This document shows, piece by piece, positions 61,295 through 64,000 of a stretch of 64,000 nt of DNA. Numbering within the stretch: position 1 is the first letter of the stretch; every line of letters starts with the position of its first letter. The translations under genes and the position numbers were made by a program. Source of the DNA: Zychaea mexicana (Eukaryota; Mucoromycota; Mucoromycetes; Mucorales; Lichtheimiaceae); NCBI RefSeq assembly GCF_025766255.1, contig NW_026516685.1, forward strand, positions 248,001 through 312,000, read 5' to 3'. A model generated the notes under the pieces. It was not told the DNA's origin. It was given only the letters and a program-made list of their open reading frames with translations, and did no database searches.

Positions 61295-61600
61295 TGCTGT
61301 ACGATCTGCGAGCGCGACGCATTTGGTATCACTGGAAGGATATTACGATATACTTTACTGTGACCGAGTACTACCGCTTAATAGTAAAAAACATGCAAAG
61401 TAGAAGAGAGGATACAATGTTGAGTACCTGGCAAAAGTCAACACCAAGGACCATAATTTTTCCACCAAATGGAACATCGGCAAGCGCGGGATCGTCATGT
61501 CTCATGAGATTTGGATACGCTTGTACGTATACGTTGATACTTGTATTGATACTTGTGTCCAGCGTGTTTAAAGCGATGACACTTCTCATATGATGAAGGA

Positions 61601-62146
61601 CGTGAAGTGAGCTTCATCTCGTGTTAATGAAGGTTATCCCCTTGAGTCTTTCCTCGATGCGATACCCGTCTACTCACATAGTCATACATTCATGTAGAAC
61701 AAATTTCCTGATCTGGAGGAGCCACACATTTCGGCGCGTCATAAACGTGAGAGAGCAATCTGATTGGATAGATTGAACTGGCTCAAATGCCGTGTTCATT
61801 ACTACTATATAACCGTGCGGCCGCAGCAATCATGGGGCTCTTCTTCCTCTTCGTCAACTTTTCTAAGCCAAAGCTATTCAATGTGAGTGTCATTGGAACG
61901 GATTAGAGGATCGGAGAGTGTATGTTTATGGTGGTGAGTGAGAAGAGTGTATGCAACCGGTTGTGAGTATACAGTGATTTCTTTAAGATCCGTTTATCTC
62001 ACTTTCTTTCTTTTTGACACAAACCTTCTTCTCGTCTTAACCTGGTCCATCTCTCCCTCACGTTGGCTCTCAAAGCGCAGATGCAAGAGTTAGTACAATA
62101 TGGAAAGTGTGAAGTGTACTTTGAGGTTTTGCATGTGGATGTGATA
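61601..62146. other. Spacer between Helitron relic and DNA transposon
   Basis: No gene recognised. A short frame at about 61831 (MGLFFLFVNFSKPKLFN, followed by GTGAGT) could be a first exon but nothing downstream supports it. Confidence 0.35.
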
Positions 62147-62669
62147 CAGTGGTCCCCCGCTTTTTGCAGCCCCACTTTTTGCAGATCCTCAATTTTTGCA
62201 GATTTTTTTGGAGCATACCCGCTCATCACTTAGTAAAATTGCAGTTTCCTCACTTTTTGCATTTTGCAGGCCAAAAATGGGGACCTGCAATTTTCCGCTA
62301 TTAACTCGAGAGCCTGGGACACAGAGTCTTGAACCAGTGACATCTACATGTAATGTTGATAGATAGCGTCCTTTTGCTCGTCAGTAAGCTTTGGGTATTA
62401 TGCTTTTACCATAGTGGTGTGGAGGTGTCAATAGTGCAGTATATAAACATCAAGAATGAGACGACAGCCTTTTATATAAGAGTTGATTTATAATAAGTAG
62501 CCTCAGTACAACACCGACACTTTTAATTGGTTTACTATCATTGACACTTGATTAACATAATAGACTCAGTCTGTGTAACATCTCATACTCATCCTCACTT
62601 TTTGCAGTTCCCCACTTTTTGCAGTTTTTTCCACCAAAAACCGCTGCTGCAAAAAGCGGGGGACCACTG
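62147..62669. mobile_element. 523-bp non-autonomous DNA transposon (MITE), TA target-site duplication
   Basis: Perfect 24-bp terminal inverted repeats: the left end starts CAGTGGTCCCCCGC at 62147 and the right end finishes GCGGGGGACCACTG at 62669. Both are flanked by TA (62145-62146 and 62670-62671). CAGT-type ends and a TA duplication fit the pogo/Tc1-mariner superfamily. No transposase frame is present. Inside each end the word CACTTTTTGCAG is repeated (62173, 62596, 62613, plus a partial copy at 62251), giving iterated sub-terminal repeats that could bind transposase. Confidence 0.88.
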
Positions 62670-63683
62670 TATACGAAAGAAGATATGAATTTCGACGTGT
62701 CTAAAGAAGTGTGTGTACAGCATACAGTCGCTAATGTTATCCTCCTTTCTTCTCTGCTACTACTATAGGGTTCTGACTTTTTGAAATGGTTGGTTCGGGT
62801 TTGTTGTTTGCATCCCACCCTTAAACATAAGCAACAACTGTAAGTACGGTAGGGAATGAAATGTGAGGATGAGCTGGAGAGAAGTCGAGTGTCTGTTGGA
62901 GGTGCTGATGCCATGACGTGTCAGGAATAGTTGCATATTAAGAACAGCTGCTCATAGATGTTTTCTTTTTTCTAATAGAGGATGGCTCTGCGGTGATCTG
63001 TTTGAACTTGGATTGGCTTAGACCCCATCTCTCTCTGTCTATAACTTTGCTGTAAAACGACAAAACAAATGTAAGTCAGCTTGGGATGGAGGAGGATGGT
63101 AATGCCGTGTCAAAAATAAAGATAGCACAGTGGGTGAAACCCTCTAATGATCTTTTTCTTCGGCTAGAAGAAGTGTTTCTGTCTTGGCTGTGATTCTCTG
63201 CTCTACACTGGCTGGGTGTTCGGTTCTCCTGTGTCTCATCGTAGAAGTATAGGTAAATATAGCACGATAGAATCTTGTATGTGTGTGGTTTGACAGTTTC
63301 CCATTAACTATTCGTCTCTTTCGTTTCTCGGAATGGCGATAGTGCACAGACACCTCCATGCCAGTCAAGATTGATGCTCCACTGTCATCCCGCTCCTAGA
63401 AGCCGACCTGTCAAGTAGTCCATCGGCAGTGGTCAAGATCTATCCATCCATCTGGACGGTGGCGTGTGCTTTTTGCTTTGACTTGGACCTGAGGAAGTCC
63501 TTAAAAGCCTCATCTTCTTCTTTGCGTTCTTTATATATTTTATACCCCCCTCCCCTTCCCCTTGCTCTGACCCAGGAAGTCGTTAAAAGCGTCTATTGCG
63601 TTCTTTATATAGTTTATCCCCCTCCCCTCCCCCTTTGCTTTCTTTCACAGTTCCTAGTAGCCTCTGTCTCGACCCATCTTCGG
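62670..63683. other. Spacer right of the MITE
   Basis: No gene recognised between the MITE and the candidate exon. Contains the two-copy repeat listed separately. Confidence 0.45.
63490..63655 (+). repeat. Two-copy imperfect tandem repeat of about 80 bp
   Basis: Two copies share GGAAGTC-TTAAAAGC, TTGCGTTCTTTATATA-TTTA and a C-rich CCCCTCCCC stretch. Each copy carries a TTTATATA box, so the duplicated unit may be part of a promoter for the gene beginning near 63684. Confidence 0.7.
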
Positions 63684-63824
63684 ATGTTGCATCGTTTCAC
63701 GCGAACGGCTGTTTTTTTACTCAGGCAGCCTCCGGGCGTAAGTCCTGCTTCATCTACAATTTCCCCGCGCCCACGGGTAAAAAGTGCGGCCGAGGTCCCC
63801 CATGAATTTGGGGAATGCTTTTGC
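63684..63824 (+). CDS. Candidate first exon of an unknown gene running off the window
   Basis: ATG at 63684 opens 47 codons starting MLHRFTRTAVFLLRQPPG, an Arg-rich amphipathic stretch like a mitochondrial presequence, and ends at a consensus donor (GTAAGT at 63825). Duplicated TTTATATA boxes lie 60-150 bp upstream. No conserved domain is visible and the continuation is outside or very near the edge, so the product is unknown. Confidence 0.35.
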
Positions 63825-64000
63825 GTAAGTATTTACTTTCTCTTCTTCTGTCTGTGAATTTACATGGATGAGAGTTCCTTTTTTGGATTTTTCAGCTAAC
63901 TTTTAAAGATCTTAATAATAAAGATGTTATTGCTCTTGCTTTTCATTTTCATTATATGTTTTCCTGCTGTATAAGTTTTAGACGTCGCTATTCATGCTTC

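Larger units (their letters stand above)
60101..61600 (-). mobile_element. Helitron relic with Pif1-type helicase fragment
   Basis: The minus strand encodes the C-terminal part of a Helitron-type Pif1 helicase. From right to left: DPALADVPFGGKIMVLGVDFCQ (61371-61540), LPVIPNASRSQIVQQCL (about 61310), then ILTPKNVDVSAINDLIL...ILLRNLHTQSGLCNGTRLIV and, after one in-frame stop (60936-60938), [38 protein letters not shown] (60650-60800). A frame break lies between the first two blocks. No Rep (HUH) domain or Walker A motif is visible to the right. CTAG followed by T at the left end (60101-60104) fits a Helitron 3' terminus. The element is therefore dead and truncated; its 5' end was not found. 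Confidence 0.75.

Noticed and set aside
61831..61885. Possible secreted peptide first exon (MGLFFLFVNFS)
   Set aside because: Followed by a donor-like GTGAGT but no coherent downstream exon was found in a repeat-rich area.
1..64000. CRISPR arrays, operons with ribosome binding sites and prokaryotic promoters
   Set aside because: The window is eukaryotic: spliced genes throughout, ribosomal protein eS25 and nucleoporins; no regularly spaced repeat array was seen.

Overview
The window reads as nuclear DNA of an early-diverging filamentous fungus, most likely Mucoromycota (Mucorales-like). The evidence is: many short GT-AG introns (about 65-130 nt); fungal proteins such as an Ssd1/Dis3L2-type RNase II, a Pxr1 G-patch protein and an FG nucleoporin; next to these, genes that many Dikarya lack or have altered (a UBE2T-type E2, an animal-type Slo/BK potassium channel, a ceruloplasmin-like cupredoxin protein); and long Q/N tracts in regulators. 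The taxonomic placement is inference. No rRNA or tRNA gene was recognised by eye.

Layout. 1-16.6 kb: six genes in a row on the minus strand: an RNase II-family protein (3' end off the window), an MBOAT lysophospholipid acyltransferase, the GID/CTLH subunit ARMC8/Gid5, a peroxisomal enoyl-CoA isomerase ending in SKL, a UBE2T-like E2 with a very long SQ/TQ-rich tail, and an MCT-like transporter. 17.8-28.5 kb: a Nup49/NUP58-type nucleoporin (+), a TATDN3-type metal hydrolase (+), a glutathione transferase (-), a PinX1/Pxr1 protein (+) and a secreted GH43 arabinanase (-). 28.5-33.4 kb: a gene-poor stretch. 33.4-45.7 kb: an F-box/LRR gene with a frame break, a secreted two-domain ceruloplasmin-like protein, a Slo/BK-type K+ channel (-), a tandem MOCS1A-MOCS1B molybdenum cofactor pair (+) and ribosomal protein eS25 (-).

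46.4-48.0 kb holds a decayed SAM-methyltransferase gene, followed by about 6.5 kb without a recognisable gene. At 54.4-58.2 kb two transcription factor genes diverge from a 1-kb promoter region: a forkhead protein (-) and an ATF/CREB-type bZIP protein (+). The right end is repeat territory: a Helitron helicase relic with short tandem repeats, a 523-bp non-autonomous DNA transposon with 24-bp terminal inverted repeats and a TA duplication, and a possible first exon with a mitochondrial-like presequence running off the edge.

Functional links between neighbours are few, as usual for a fungal chromosome. The clear exceptions are MOCS1A/MOCS1B, which act consecutively in the same step (GTP to cyclic pyranopterin monophosphate), and possibly the divergent transcription factor pair.
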